A stretch of DNA of 64,000 nt, from contig CM054060.1 in NCBI GenBank assembly GCA_028641055.1, forward strand, positions 164,212,696 through 164,276,695. The letters are read 5' to 3'. The stretch is from Alopecurus myosuroides (Eukaryota; Streptophyta; Magnoliopsida; Poales; Poaceae). The notes under the pieces are model-generated. The model worked only from the letters and a program-made list of their open reading frames with translations. It was not told the DNA's origin and did no database searches. A program made the translations under genes and the position numbers. Below, in pieces: positions 30,940 through 43,211 of this stretch. Position 1 is the stretch's first letter. Each line of letters starts with the position of its first letter.

Positions 30940-33900
30940 AGGCTTCCTTAGTTTGGTTTGGTTTGGTAGGTCATTGAAACTACCCCTAAAGTTGCAAAAA
31001 AATTACCCACGGTGCCATTGAAAAAGTTCGGTACGTCAGCCCGTCTGTTGGTTTTTCGCCCGTCGTGTTTTATTTCCTAACTAGACCATGAATGCGCGCG
31101 TTGCTGCGCCCGTCCATTTTGACGATAGTCTGATAGGAATTTTCGTATAAATATAGTGATAGAAACATGAATGTTAATATGTTGTTTGTTCACGAGACTT
31201 TATATTTTATTTTATTGATAAGCCACCTAGGTAGCCGCACTTTACTATCTCTGTGTTACCGTCTTTTAGAATAATCAGTTTCTCAATCTTTCAGTCTCAA
31301 TATAAGAACTAAAGTGAAAATGACATGAAGACGCAATCCCATAGACTATATTTTCTGTGCGTCATCATGCTCATAAATAAGATAGAAAGTATAAAGAATG
31401 TTCCTTGTATGAAATTGCTCAACCTAAAGACCGAGAGATAAGCAATGGTACATTTGTCTACCATTTACGTGTTAGCAATACTCACGAAAAGATATCGCCT
31501 CCTATCACCTTGCATATGAGGTGATCTAGGAATGGCTCTGCAATTGTAGTGTTGTCAACTTGCCACTTGTAATGGATCAGGATTGTGTCGAACAGACAGT
31601 TTGGAGGTTGGAGCGTTTAAACACAAGTTGGAAATCTTCCTTTAAACAAATGATTATTCTTCAAAACGTACTTGTGGTACACAAATGGAACCCTTCTTGC
31701 ATGCTACTGGTAAATTCATAAACACATGGGCAATTTTGCATTTGTATTGGTTTAGTAAATTTCCCAATTCCTGAAAAAGTCATATTAGCATGGAAAATTA
31801 TAACCTTGATCCTAATCATTGATCTATGTAATGCTAGTGTAGTACCACAAGAATAATACAATTTTGTAACTTTTTGGTTCATAAATTGTACTCCACGTAC
31901 AACAGAGAATAAACAATTGATGCTCGCATCCACATACAAATCTGTTGTATTGATGCTGCCAAAAAAAATGTGGTGCTGGAAATAGATTACAATGTGTAGT
32001 AAAGATAAGGGTCAGATATTTTTGCCACATCAGCTCACAGAACTTGCTTTAACATGTAGTCCTGACCTTTTGTGTCACGCCGCTGGGTGCTCAGCCTGAG
32101 AAGATATCCCCTGCTCTGTTTGCTCAAATTGTTAGCCATTTTACCAGTATCACAAAGAAGAAAGGTTCATTCAAATGTTCAATTTATATCTGGTGCAACC
32201 CAAATCATATAATTTGTTCTGGAGATTTTCTTACAAAGAAAAAGTTGATTAAGACGTGATTAAGGCCACAACTGAGCAGTCTACTATTAGCACATCAATT
32301 ATGACAATTCAACACACTCTACTGCTCTCTGTTTCATTGGAAATGAAAACTGGATTATTATGTCACCAACAAAGAGAAATAGCAAAGAAATATGCACATG
32401 TGGGAAGAGTCCTTGCAGAAACACAACTTAGAAGGACAGAAATGTATGAATTTCTTCATAGTTTAGCACAATTACAAACCTAAAGAGAAGGAAACATTCG
32501 GGAAGATAAAGATTAGAAAGAGAAAGAGATCTAGGCAACCGTCCACCGGGCATTGTTAGCATACAGGAAAACAATCCAACACAGCAAATTACTAAATACT
32601 CTAATTATTCAAATAGATATAAGTTCTTATATTCAAAGATCCATAATTGCTTCTGTCAATACCACTGAAAACTATGAGCGTACTAAAGTACCATATGCAA
32701 CCTACGTGTGGGGAAGAAAAGGAGACGTCATGGTGCCATGGTGGTGAAGAGAAGTTGTTTCTCGGATACAGAACTTGTTATGCCATTCAACAAACAATAC
32801 GAAAGAGATATGGATCAATATTTGAGTACATTGTTTAGAATAAACAGATGCCGTGTTATGCATTTTCATGTATCTCTCCTTTCTCAATAACTTATTTCAA
32901 TGTCTCTAACTGTCGGTATCATCCTGTAAGGCAAGAATACAGTGAGATCAGGAAATGTACTTGAAAAAGTCTCTGTATCATCCTGCAAGGCAAGATCCAT
33001 ATAAGATAATGAGATGTATGTTGATATAGAGTATTAAAAAAACAGAGGAGATAAATGAGACTAAATTTCAGGCAAGACTAACTTTAAATTTGACGCCAAA
33101 TAATCATTCCCTTGAATATTTTTGTAAACATACATCCAACATAAATTTGGTAACTCACATGATTTGCATCTAGTTCTATTTGACTAACAGAGCAAAACTT
33201 ACAAACCAATTTAATATTTCACATAAATTTAATAACCAAAGCGTGATGTTAGGTAATAGTAGTGACTTGTGTTTCCTAGTTCTTCCAGCCAGGATAAAAG
33301 AAGCCGAGGAGAACCTGCTTGATGCAAAATTCAGCAAGAAATAAGGAGCAACAGGGTTGGTGATTCTGTAGTCTCCTTGGAGACTATATCTGTCACTGAG
33401 TACGCAGAGGACATGAGAGCCATCCATGAGATGTAGTGTTTGGATGACGAGACCGCCCAGGGGAGGAGAAACAGAGCTGGGAGCTTTGCCACCTTATTGC
33501 AGCATGTATCATTCAGGAGGCAGAGGACGACAAGCAGCAAGGCGGATGGAGCACTTCGCTGAGGATTCAGAGCACTCAGGGGAACATGGGCAACACGTGG
33601 TCTTGTGTCGTCAGCTACGCACCTAGGGTTCGCTGGCCGTCGCTGCTGGAAGGTCGATGGGAAGGAGAAAGGGAAAGTTAGCTAGACGGGTGACGGGAAA
33701 GGGGGAGAGGAGGCAGACTTTTCTACCATGGAGGCTGACAACTTCCCTGCAATCGCCGGCCTGGCGTCGAAGCTGACCCTCCCAAACAGAACTGGAACCC
33801 TAGCGCGGGACCAATCTCCAACACCGTTGTGGAGATACCATCTTGGCGGCGTATAAGGTTGGTGCCTACAGGGAGAAAATAATTGGCTGCTAGTTGAGAT

Positions 33901-35690
33901 TTGGTGGATTCAACAGGGAAGAAGGCGCCACGCTGTGCACGACAGCTTCAACAAGAAGGTGTGGCAAATAGTCCGACGTACCATATATTAAGGCAGCAGT
34001 TACGGGAGGAAGAACGCCAAGGGCCAGCAACATTATTTCGCCGCCGCCACGAAAGCTGCAGGGCTAGACTTTTTTTCCTTTCCAGGGAAGCTGCAGGGTG
34101 AGCCCTGAAATGGAGCGGCAGACCCGCTAAAACAGAAGTACTTTCCCATACCGGTATGACGCCATAGCCCACTAATCCACTATGTTTCGGCCCAGTTCAC
34201 CAGAAAGCGTGGAGGTCAATTCCCAGAGCAGCTGCCCTGTATATTGGGCCAATCGGCCCGAGTGGATTGCCAGAGTAAAAAGGATTCAGCGTGTAGATCG
34301 GACGACCGGAAGATCTGGACCCTTAAACAGTTTGATTGGACGGTGGAGAGCACCAAATCGCTGTGGTAGGGCGTGGGTGGTTAAGTTTTACTGTTTCTTA
34401 ATACGGCTTGTCCGGCTCTTGTTCGAATCGCATCCGAGTTGTTTCCCGATCTAATCTAGGCAGCTCTGCCCCTATCTCCGTAGCACTCTCACATCGCCTC
34501 GCACAAATCCAAACAAGACTAAATGCTTCTACAAAAGCAGGACCCGTGTCCTCTGGTTATCCTGGATGCCGGAGGCTAACCGCTCGCCCCTCCATGTGAT
34601 TGCTGACCAACGACACCTCCGGCCGGCTGCTGGCGCCTCACGACCTTCGCGACCCAGAGGCACTGTGGGCGTGTCCGCCAGGTCTGCGCTTGACTGTTTG
34701 GTGTGTATGTCCACCATCCACCTTGCTCGTCGGCGATCTCTCGTGCCCATCAGATCCTTCGTGGAGTCCCCCGTCCTGCCCCCTTCCCGAGGTGTGTGCC
34801 ACCGGCTGACATGATGGACAGAGATCTCCGCGTGCTCGTTTGTTCTGCAGCCCAAATCCTGATGATCCTAGGGTTGTTGTGGGGCACGGCGGCACCTGGT
34901 CTAGCGGGCAGCGGCGAGCTCCATGGTCCACTGCAAGTGCCAACTCCATGCCCTTATTCAACAACAGGAACTGGAAGGGATGTGTGATGTACCTCAACGC
35001 GAGGCGTTCCAGCAGCGTCGCGAGGAATCGTACCTACTGCGAAATACTCGAGCACGACGCTACACTCGGGTCCATGTACCATGATATTGTCCGTCGTCAT
35101 CATTGGGAATTTCTTCTTGGTCCTTGTTTTTGGCCTCTGACAAATCACGCACGCACTAGCAAATAAAGCTTGATGCTAATGTTGTCTGCTAGATAGCTAG
35201 CTATGGCTTACGTGAGGCAGCTCAAAGCTAACTCAATCGATCGCACAAAGCTAACTCCATAGCTCTGTGAAGCTCTCTAATACATGGTTACACCTTTAGT
35301 GATTAACCTGTGGCCCGTGATAAGTAGATTAACTGAATTAAGTCAGAGAGAAGATAGCAAGAACTAGCTTCGTAAGTAACAATAATATGAGGTAACTACT
35401 AAATTCCTACAATTATTTGCGACTAACTGCGACATGCAGGCCGGGGCTAAGCCACGTAGCACTCTGCTATTGTCACATTTGCTAATTGCGCTAATTCATG
35501 TGCTACCTTATTGCTCACGCAATCCACTAGGTAGAGGAGCCAACGGCGAGTCGCTAGGCAGCGGCGCGGTGACCAAATGGTCACCGGCAGCTTGCCGGCG
35601 TAAATGGGCGCAACGGCGCATCACGGTTAACGGCGAACCTACGTATCCCGTGATGAAATTCATAACGAAAAGCCTCCACAGATTCCTCAG
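30940..35690. other. About 4.7 kb without a recognisable gene or element
   Basis: The part to about 33300 is AT-rich with short frames only. From 33400 to 35700 it becomes GC-richer, with short frames on both strands (for example 34638-34997 minus) that lack known motifs and overlap each other. No LTR ends, terminal inverted repeats or target duplications could be paired. It may be diverged transposon or ordinary intergenic DNA. Confidence 0.5.
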
Positions 35691-35699
35691 CTCACTCTG

Positions 35700-38600
35700 A
35701 AGCTTGTAGAAGAGGCGGGGAAGCAAGGTGAGGTCTAATTTGCCGGTGAGCTTCCATGGCGGCCGGCGGTAGAGAAGAAAGGGAACCAATCAATTCTTCG
35801 GCTTCAGTGCTTCCCGCCATGTGTGGCTCATCGAGGAGGGAGAGGAGAGGATGGCGCATCTCCTCGTGGCCTCGGTTGGTCCCGGCGTGGCCGGATCAAT
35901 GGCAATGGCCGGCGGCCCGAGAGGTTAGGGTTAGGGTTTGGTTCAGGTTCGGTACACAGAGAGAGGGACAGCGAGTGCGAGAGTGAGAGAGTGAGGAAGA
36001 GGGCAAGTTGGAGGGCTCCTCCTCCTACTTATCCGCGTGGAAGAGTGGCCGTGGGGAGGTGGCAGACGGCGGCGGTGGCTCGGCCACGTCTCTGCCGGCC
36101 TGGAGGAAGACAAAAGGATATTTTCCCGCCTAACCCCCTGACTAGTTTTAAAACTTACAGAAAGGTCCCTCTAAGCTTAAAACTGTGAAGAAAACATTGT
36201 TTTCAGGGCCTTATTGCAAAGATAAAAATTATTAAAAATTATATTTGAATTCCTTATCAAATTACATTTCACCATGTTTTGTTTTGGTGAATTTGAAGAA
36301 TATTTGTATTTTTATTTAGGATGCTAGATTAAGTGATTTTTGTTATTTCTCACCATTTAATTGATTAAATGGCTTTACAATTATTTTAAGCATGATTATC
36401 ATGAGCACACAATGAACATGTGGTTTAACAAGGTAATAAAAATTAATTGGACAATTTTAGGTATAATTCCTTATAGAAAGTAATTTAGTAAAACTACTTG
36501 GTACTGGTTCTATGCTCTGTTATGAAAATCATTTAATTTGGAATTTTATTCTATGTCACACCAAATGATTTTTAGTGGGTGAAGGAACTTGTTTTCTTTT
36601 ATGATTCCATGCCATCTTTCATAGTTGGAAGTGTTAGCAAATTTTGGTTAACCTTTTACTTAGGTGTGTGCAAGCCATGTTTGTTATTTTAGGCACTTGA
36701 TAAAGTGGAAAACATGAGTGGCTTTGGTATCTTATTTGCTTGTTTTCCACATAGGTTCCAATATGGATACTATCCCATGTTTGTTTTAGAACATGTAATC
36801 ATTTACATGGTTATGTGTAGATGAATTTTTGTTATCATCTGTTAGTCTGATGTATGAAAAGGATATGGAAAACAAGGTGTTAAGCTTGTTACCATTAACC
36901 TCCACATATCATAGACATGTGGATGCAATGGCTTGTTATTATTTCATGCATATTAGTTGTTTATATTAGAGATATTATTGTGTGTTACTCATCTCTAATG
37001 AGCTTGACAATGAATAGAGATTATAGGTCTCTAACATACCTAATGATTCACTGGATAATTTCTTATGATCTCTTACTCAGGCAGTGTTGCTTCTTGTGGT
37101 CTTCTGTTGCTTGATGTTCTTCTCTCTAGTTGCTACTAGCCTTTAGGTACTGCCTTTATCACTTGCAAGAAAGATCATCTCATGGATTCCATATTCAACT
37201 ATCTCACCCTTGTGGTGAAAACAACCAGCTATTCCAAGCAAATATTTTACTTAGATGATTATAATGGGTTTCTTGTTTCCTTAGTGTTATCTTTCTTTTG
37301 GTTGGTTGCAAAAGAAATGTGGATGTAGTTTATGACATCAATTTGCCCTATATATATAAGAATAATTTGTTAACAAGGTAGCTAGTATTGCCTCCAAATT
37401 ACTACTCATATACAATAGGATGAGATGTACCATGTAATTCAATCTTTTGTTTGTTTGTGTATGACACTCAATTCTTTGAGTATACAAAAGTGATCTGTTA
37501 ACAAGGTAATTAGTCTTGTTACCAAACTACTTCTCTATAACACTAACATTGGAATATCACACTATTTCAAGAGAGTTAATAAGATCATATCAAGATATAA
37601 GAGTTTCAAATACTCTTATAGCATATTAGAGTAACACTTCTAGAACACTCTAAAGAATCTTCCTGATGATCTTCTTGTGGTAGTTCCTTCTTTCATGTTG
37701 GTTGCTTCTCTTGCAGATAGTCTTAGAGAGGATTAGCAAGATAAAATGATCTAGACAAAATAATAAGATCTGGATTAGGAGTTAGTTCATGCTTTTATTA
37801 TTCTTCCATATACTACTTATTTTATTTCCCAAAAGATATGTAATTATATCATATAGGATTTGTTTTACTTAGTTATCAATTCAATTCCTCTAATAGAGGT
37901 TATAACTTGTTGTTATTCATTACTTGTACTTTAGTTGTTGAATGTTGATTTGGATAGAAATGTGGAATGTTTTTGAAATAATGACTTAAGCTAGTAAGTT
38001 GATCAAATGGTTCATTGATGTGTTGAGATCTCATATGCTCACTTGTATAAGATGATTGAAACAATGAGCATGTGAAAGTTATTGGGTTTAATGACTTATG
38101 TCATAGTTGTTAGTTGGTTTCTCAGAGTGTCATGTTATTATTTTGTATTCTTCATTTGTGGTATTGATACTGACATAGAGGTTTGGAATTATCATATGTA
38201 ATGATCAAGGTTTAACAATATATTAAGAAGATTTATTTCTTCTTTTAGATGCTTCTTTTGTGGTTGATGAGATGTACATATTCGATAAATATGTTAATAC
38301 AATTATTATGTCATTTCCCACTTGTGGGTTTTGAGTTAACACTTGTGTGTATCACTTGTGTTCTATTGAAACTTTGTTATTTACTTGTGCAGGTTCTCTT
38401 AATAGTTATTAGATAGTTTAGAAAGATGTTGTGTAACTAGTTGATAACTTAAAGAGTTCATGATTAGAGAATATAATATCTCTACTGATGAGATGATTCA
38501 ATTGTGCATTACTCAATTGTGAAAGTGTGATCATCACTTATGTAATCTGGATACTCGCTCCTCTTTGAGTTCTAGATACCTAGTGAATTATCCCAAGTCA

Positions 38601-38886
38601 CTTATAGACTTGTGGTTAAGGTTGCTGGAATTTAGTGTTGGTCATAACCAACAATGGTTTGCCTTATCAGGTGATCTGGTTTCTTAAGATACTTGTTATA
38701 AAGATCACTCCATTTGTACTCTTGACTAGATGAACTAGATCTATTTCATCATGTCAAGTGAAACATTGGTCACTTTGATTCGTTTAAACTTTCGCGCCAA
38801 AACTTCTCGTACTTTTAGATGCATGCTTTGCAGATGCACATATTATATTTAGATCCTTATAACCTCCCAAACACTGGGATGTTACA
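35700..38886 (-). mobile_element. Element F: long gypsy-type LTR, solo or truncated
   Basis: On the minus strand it opens TGTAACATCCCAGTGTTTGG at 38886, a typical gypsy LTR start, immediately beside element D sequence. The first five bases of D (GTTAT, 38887-38891) would be the target site. Further along the minus strand there are 2.5 kb of AT-rich non-coding sequence, then a GC-rich part with a possible TATA (GATAAGTAGG near 36025), a pyrimidine-rich leader with CTCTCACTCTC and ACCCTAACCCTAACCTC, as in a U3-R-U5 order. The left end is not defined and D does not resume to its left. Confidence 0.45.
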
Positions 38887-38945
38887 GTTATCTCCCAAGA
38901 AGTGTTTTTCTTTAACACCTTTTAGCTAGGCCCAGAAAAGTGGAA

Positions 38946-39464
38946 TCAAGTATTTTCAAGTGAAGAAGCATCCAAATTGTAACTAGTTTGAATAACGGAA
39001 TCAAAAGGAAACTTCATTCTCTTTCTAGGGAAGTGTTCCATACCTTTCTTGAGTAGGAACTGAAATTTAATATTCCCTTCTTTCATATCAATAATAGAAA
39101 CAATAGTTCTAAGAAAAGGTCTTCCCAAAACAATTGGACAAGAAGCATTGCATTCAATATTCAAGACAACAAAATCAACGGGGACAAGAGTATTATTAAC
39201 CATGATAAGAACATCATCAATTCTCCCCAAAGGTTTTTTTCTAACATTATCAATAAGACGAATATCCAAATAACAAGGATCCAATGGTGGTAAATCAAGA
39301 ATATCATAGAGTTTCTTGGGCAAAACAGAGATACTAGCACCAAGATCACATAGAACATTGCAATCAAAATCATTAACTTTCATTTTAATAATAGGTTCCC
39401 AACCATCATCTAGCTTCCTAGGGATAGAGGCTTCACATCTTAGTTCATCCTCTCTAATTTGCAT
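38946..39464 (-). CDS. Aspartic protease-like domain of element D
   Basis: A 172-residue frame with active site CDLGASISVLPKKLYDIL (D-x-G-A-S) and the C-terminal motif IVLGRPFLRTI. The C-terminus SSLENT is the same as in E, so the reading frame is complete at this end. Compared with E, the catalytic Gly is kept. It would process Gag of this non-autonomous family. Confidence 0.85.
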   Translation of the reverse strand: MQIREDELRCEASIPRKLDDGWEPIIKMKVNDFDCNVLCDLGASISVLPKKLYDILDLPPLDPCYLDIRLIDNVRKKPLGRIDDVLIMVNNTLVPVDFVVLNIECNASCPIVLGRPFLRTIVSIIDMKEGNIKFQFLLKKGMEHFPRKRMKFPFDSVIQTSYNLDASSLENT

Positions 39465-39484
39465 GAGAGCATTTGTAATATGTT

Positions 39485-41099
39485 TTGTGAAAGCCTATTC
39501 ATAGCACTAGCATCAGGACAACTAGAAAGCTTTTGTAAGAACTTAATCACTTTAGTTATGTTGCAATCATCAAAGTCAAGATCATTTTTATCAAATATAG
39601 TGGGACCATTGTCTCCCATGTTTCAAAAAAATTCAGCACTTTTATCCGGAACTTTTTTTAGCAGTTTCAGGCAGTTTTGCATTTTTACTAGCAGAAGTGG
39701 GAGTGTTTCCAACACCAATTACTTTACCATTGATATTAGAAGGTTTTCTAGCATGAGAAGCTTCAGTTTTACTAGTGGTGGTAAAGGTGCAAACATTAGC
39801 TATATTATTCTTTCTAGCTATTTCATCTTCTCTTTCCCATCTAGCGTGCAATTCAACTAACATTATCATCAATTCGAATTTGGATAGCATTGGTAGCAGC
39901 AAAAGGATTCTCATGTATGGTTTTAGTTTTAGCAGTCATTCTATTAATCAAACGAGATTGAGCTTCAGACATGGATGAAATAGAAGTTTCAGTATGAGCA
40001 ATTTTAACTTGCAACCCAGATATTTCTCTATTTAAACTTTCAAGTTGATAGCTGATATTTCTTAACATATCATATTGTTCCTCCATGGTTTTAGTAAATA
40101 GTTTATTTTGCTCATATTGTTTTTTGCATAAAGTCTTTAGTGGCTCTTTCATCTTCTGAAATTCTTTCATTAGACATTCCAGTTCTATCATTATTACCAC
40201 TACTAAAAGGATATGGCCTATAATTGTTGCTACCAAAATTATTCCTATTAGCATTGGTGTTGAAATTATTATTTTTAATGAAGTTAACATCAATATACTT
40301 TTCTTGAGCAACCAAAGAGGCTAAAGGAACATTATTTGGATCAATAGGAGCATGGCCATTCACAAGCATAGACATAATAGCATCAAGTCTTTCATTCAAA
40401 GAGGAGGTTTCTTCAACATAATTTACCTTCTTACCAGTTGTAGCTCTCTCACTGTGCCACTCAGAATCATTTACCATCATATCATCAAGAAGCTTTGTTG
40501 CTGCCCCCAAGGTCATGGACATAAAGGTTCCTCCAGCATCTGAATCCAAAAGGTTTCTTGAAGAAAAATTCAGGCCTGCATAAAAGGTTTGGATGATCAT
40601 CCAAGTAGTCAGTCCATGAGTGGGACAATTATTTACTAAAGATTTCATTCCTTCCCAAGATTTAGCAACATGCTCATTATCAAGTTGCTTAAAATTCATA
40701 ATGCTACTTCTTAAAGATATAATCTTAGCAGGAGAATAATATTTTCCAATGAAAGCATCTTTACACTTAGTCCAAGAATCAATACTATTTCTAGGCAAAG
40801 ATAGCAACCATTCTTTAGCTCTTCCTCTCAAATAGAAAAGAAACAATTTCAGTTTAATAATATCTCCCTACATCTTTATATTTTTGCATCTCACATAGTT
40901 CAACAAAATTATTAAGATGGGCAGCAACATCATCAGTACTAACACCAGAAAATTGCTCTCTCATAACAAGGTTTAATAGGGCAGGCTTTATCTCATAAAA
41001 ATCAGCAGTAGGAGCAGGTGGAGCAATAGGTGTGCTAATGAAATCATTGTTGTTGGTGCTAGTAAAGTCACACAACTTAGTGTTCTCAGGAGTAGTCAT
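39485..41099 (-). pseudogene. Gag of element D (frameshifted)
   Basis: The start MTTPENTKLCDF is at 41099. The first frame runs to about 40854 and ends KYKDVGRYY, where E has KDVDGDIIKLKLF, so a short deletion shifted it. The core LRGRAKEWLLSLPRNSIDSW to TWMIIQTFYAGL lies in frame 40112-40846. The C-terminal coiled region continues in frames 39853-40311 and 39642-39914 with further shifts. It is a capsid-type Gag. Confidence 0.85.
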
Positions 41100-41265
41100 T
41101 TTAGCAAGACTAAAAACAGGAATAAAACTACAGCTAGAATAAGAACTATTTTTTGTGTGTTTTTGATAAAGAGAAGCAAACAAGACAAAATAAAATAAAC
41201 TAAGCAAAACAAAAACAAAGAAAATAGATTGGAAGTGAGAGACCCCCTTGCAGAGATTCTCTTCC

Positions 41266-41283
41266 TCCCCGGCAATGGCGCCA
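41266..41283 (-). other. Primer binding site of element D (tRNA-Asp type)
   Basis: The minus strand reads TGGCGCCATTGCCGGGGA, one base different from the tRNA-Asp type site TGGCGCCGTTGCCGGGGA. It lies about 10 bases from the LTR edge at 41294, the same spacing as in E. Confidence 0.85.
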
Positions 41284-41293
41284 GAAAACTTGT

Positions 41294-41671
41294 TGATGGC
41301 CTTGATGCCCTCGTTGGTAAATCCCAAGAGAAAGGTTATGAAGAGTGTAGCAGCAAGTTTTCCCTCATAAAAGAAACCAAGGTTGAATCAACCAGTAGGA
41401 GATCGAGCAATCTCTGAAGGTTGATGCAGCTGAGGTGGCAGGGCGCACTACCAGTTTAGCAGCAACGTGGAACCTACACAACACAATCAAATCACTTGTC
41501 CCAATGAAGCAGTGAGGTTGTCAATCTCACCGGTTTTGCTGAACACAAAGAGGTTAAATGTATGGTGTGGAAAACAGTAGAAAAATAGTGGTATGAAAGC
41601 GGTATGAAAGCAGTATGAAGGTAGTAGGTGTTTTATCAGTATGAGGAAAATGGACCGGGATCCACAGTTCA
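41294..41671 (-). repeat. 5' LTR of element D, inner part
   Basis: The inner edge TGATGGCCTTGATGCC corresponds to the ...CATCA end of the E LTRs. Sequence such as AATGGACCGGGATCCACAGTTC matches E around 16546-16565 (inverted). It stops at 41671 where element B starts; the rest should lie beyond the right end of the window. Confidence 0.8.
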
Positions 41672-42499
41672 TGTCGTGGTGGTGTCACGGCAAATGCCAT
41701 AGGATGGCTAAAGATGTGGGGACGATGGACGCTGGAGGCGCTCGGGGAGGGATCACGCAGTGAGTAGCCGCGTGAGGATGAACCTAACACTGCAAACAAC
41801 AGGATCTACCCAGGTTCAGGGCCCTCGTGTGGAGGTAAACCCCTACTCCTGCCTTTCTCTCTTTGTATTCGTGTCTTACCGAGTAGCCACAGTACAAGTG
41901 TTTCTTACAACCGAGTAGACACTCTTCTCTCTATGCAACTGTAGCCCCTTCGTAGTCTCGTCCCTCGCGCAGGAGGAGGCAGGGCACCTTATATACTGGT
42001 GCCCAGCCGGATACAGCCAAGATGTCGACATAGTGTGCGCACTGTACACTTCCAGCTTCCCGCTGACAGCTTTGGCTTCCAAGTTTGTCTCCGTGTGGAA
42101 AGTCGTTGTGCAAAACCAAGAAGCTGATCTGTTATCACTGACACTGTCACGGGGTAGGCCCCCCTAACCTGCGACGGCCTGCTGACACCCTGGCGCGGAT
42201 AAGCACGCGTTGTGCAGATGAACAGTAGCCCAGTACGGACCCAGGATACGCGGGATCCTGTGTCAGAACGGCTCCTTTGACTTCTGGCCCGAGTAGGAGA
42301 CCGCCATTTCTACTCGGACCACTTCCTCTACTCGGAGGAGAATAACTTCCTTGATTCTTCCTCCTGCCACCAGTGTGTACGGCCGAATAGCAGTCGACCG
42401 GGTAGCGAGTACCGGGTAGCCAGCTATTCTGCCAAACGTCTCTTCTGATCTTTGCCCTTAGCAGTTGCCTTTACCCTACTCGGGGGTAACCCCCCGACA
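41672..42499 (-). repeat. 3' LTR of element B, 828 bp, complete
   Basis: TGTCGTGGTGG...CCCCCCGACA, with TG/CA ends. A TATA box for the minus strand (AGTATATAAGG) is at about 41987-41997, matching A. It gives the missing tip of the A LTR. CCGAGTAG boxes are frequent. Confidence 0.93.
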
Positions 42500-42513
42500 T
42501 TAGTCCCCGAAGC
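42500..42513 (-). other. Polypurine tract of element B
   Basis: The minus strand reads CTTCGGGGACTAA directly before the LTR at 42499, the expected place for plus-strand priming. Confidence 0.65.
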
Positions 42514-43211
42514 TGGTAGAGTCCTGCGAACTTGTTCACTGGGCTCTGCCAGCTTAAAAACCAATCTTGCCTTTGAGCCTTAGGTTGCCGAGTAGAACTT
42601 CCGAGTAGCCCCCTAATTCTGGCTCAGGTCTCTTCTCTCCCGAATAGGACTATTTCTCTTCTCTGTCGCCGAGTAGAATGACTTCGCGAAATTCCTGGAG
42701 AGAATCTCGGCGTGGCAGACCAAATCCGCCTTTCCGCACTGCAACTGGGCACGTGTCATGTTATCGTACCCCCGACGCCTCGGTGCCCGGGATATGGCAG
42801 GCCACGCGCCCATCACCGCGGCCTGGGCCCACCGGCCCGTTAGGTCACATCAAGTGCAGTTATCACCCACGATCTCGACGTGGGATCGATTGCGGCCGTT
42901 ACGCGCGCGAACTGCGCTGTGTGCGTTTCTAACCGGCCCACACCCCACGTCGCACGATCTCTGCGCACAACTGATCCCACTAGCGTTACTGGTAACGGCT
43001 ATCCGAGGGGAGGGATAAATACCCCCTCGGTAACTCCTTCTTCCCCTTCCTGCTCACATTCATCCCTTGTCTCTTCGCATCTCCGCCACCACAGAGTGCT
43101 CCGCCGCTGCACATCTCACCGTGCCGCTGCTCCCTGTGACGTCGGAAGGCTAGCGAATCCCACCAACTCTCCACAAATCTCCACCGAATCCTCCCGAATC
43201 TCCTCTTCTCG
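42514..43211 (+). promoter_or_regulatory. Putative promoter and 5' leader of the antisense gene of element B
   Basis: A TATA-like GGATAAATACCCC lies at 43012-43024, about 190 bases before the ATG, followed by a pyrimidine-rich leader (CTTCTTCCCCTTCCTGCTC). Upstream there is a G-box CACGTG at 42750-42755 in the context GGGCACGTGTCATG. These are usual parts of a plant RNA polymerase II promoter and point away from the LTR, so the gene need not depend on the LTR promoter. Function is inferred from motifs only. Confidence 0.5.

Larger units (their letters stand above)
38887..41671 (-). mobile_element. Element D: Athila/Sabrina-like gypsy element, partial
   Basis: A minus-strand relative of element E: 5' LTR remnant at 41294-41671, primer site, gag and protease, ending in the post-protease sequence at 38887. 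It is cut on the left by element F and on the right by element B. Gag and protease are closely similar to those of E, and again no RT is present. Confidence 0.88.

Noticed and set aside
34530..35000. Possible small gene on either strand (frames of 80-120 codons)
   Set aside because: Overlapping frames on both strands, no motif, no splice structure or promoter that stands out.
35921..35942. Telomere-like GGTTAGGGTTAGGGTTTGG
   Set aside because: Only about three imperfect units; CCCTAA-rich leaders are common in plant LTRs and 5' UTRs.
38084..38886. 803-bp solo LTR flanked by GTTAT on both sides
   Set aside because: TGGGTT...GGATGTTACA is flanked by GTTAT, but element D does not resume left of 38079, so the left GTTAT is probably a chance match.
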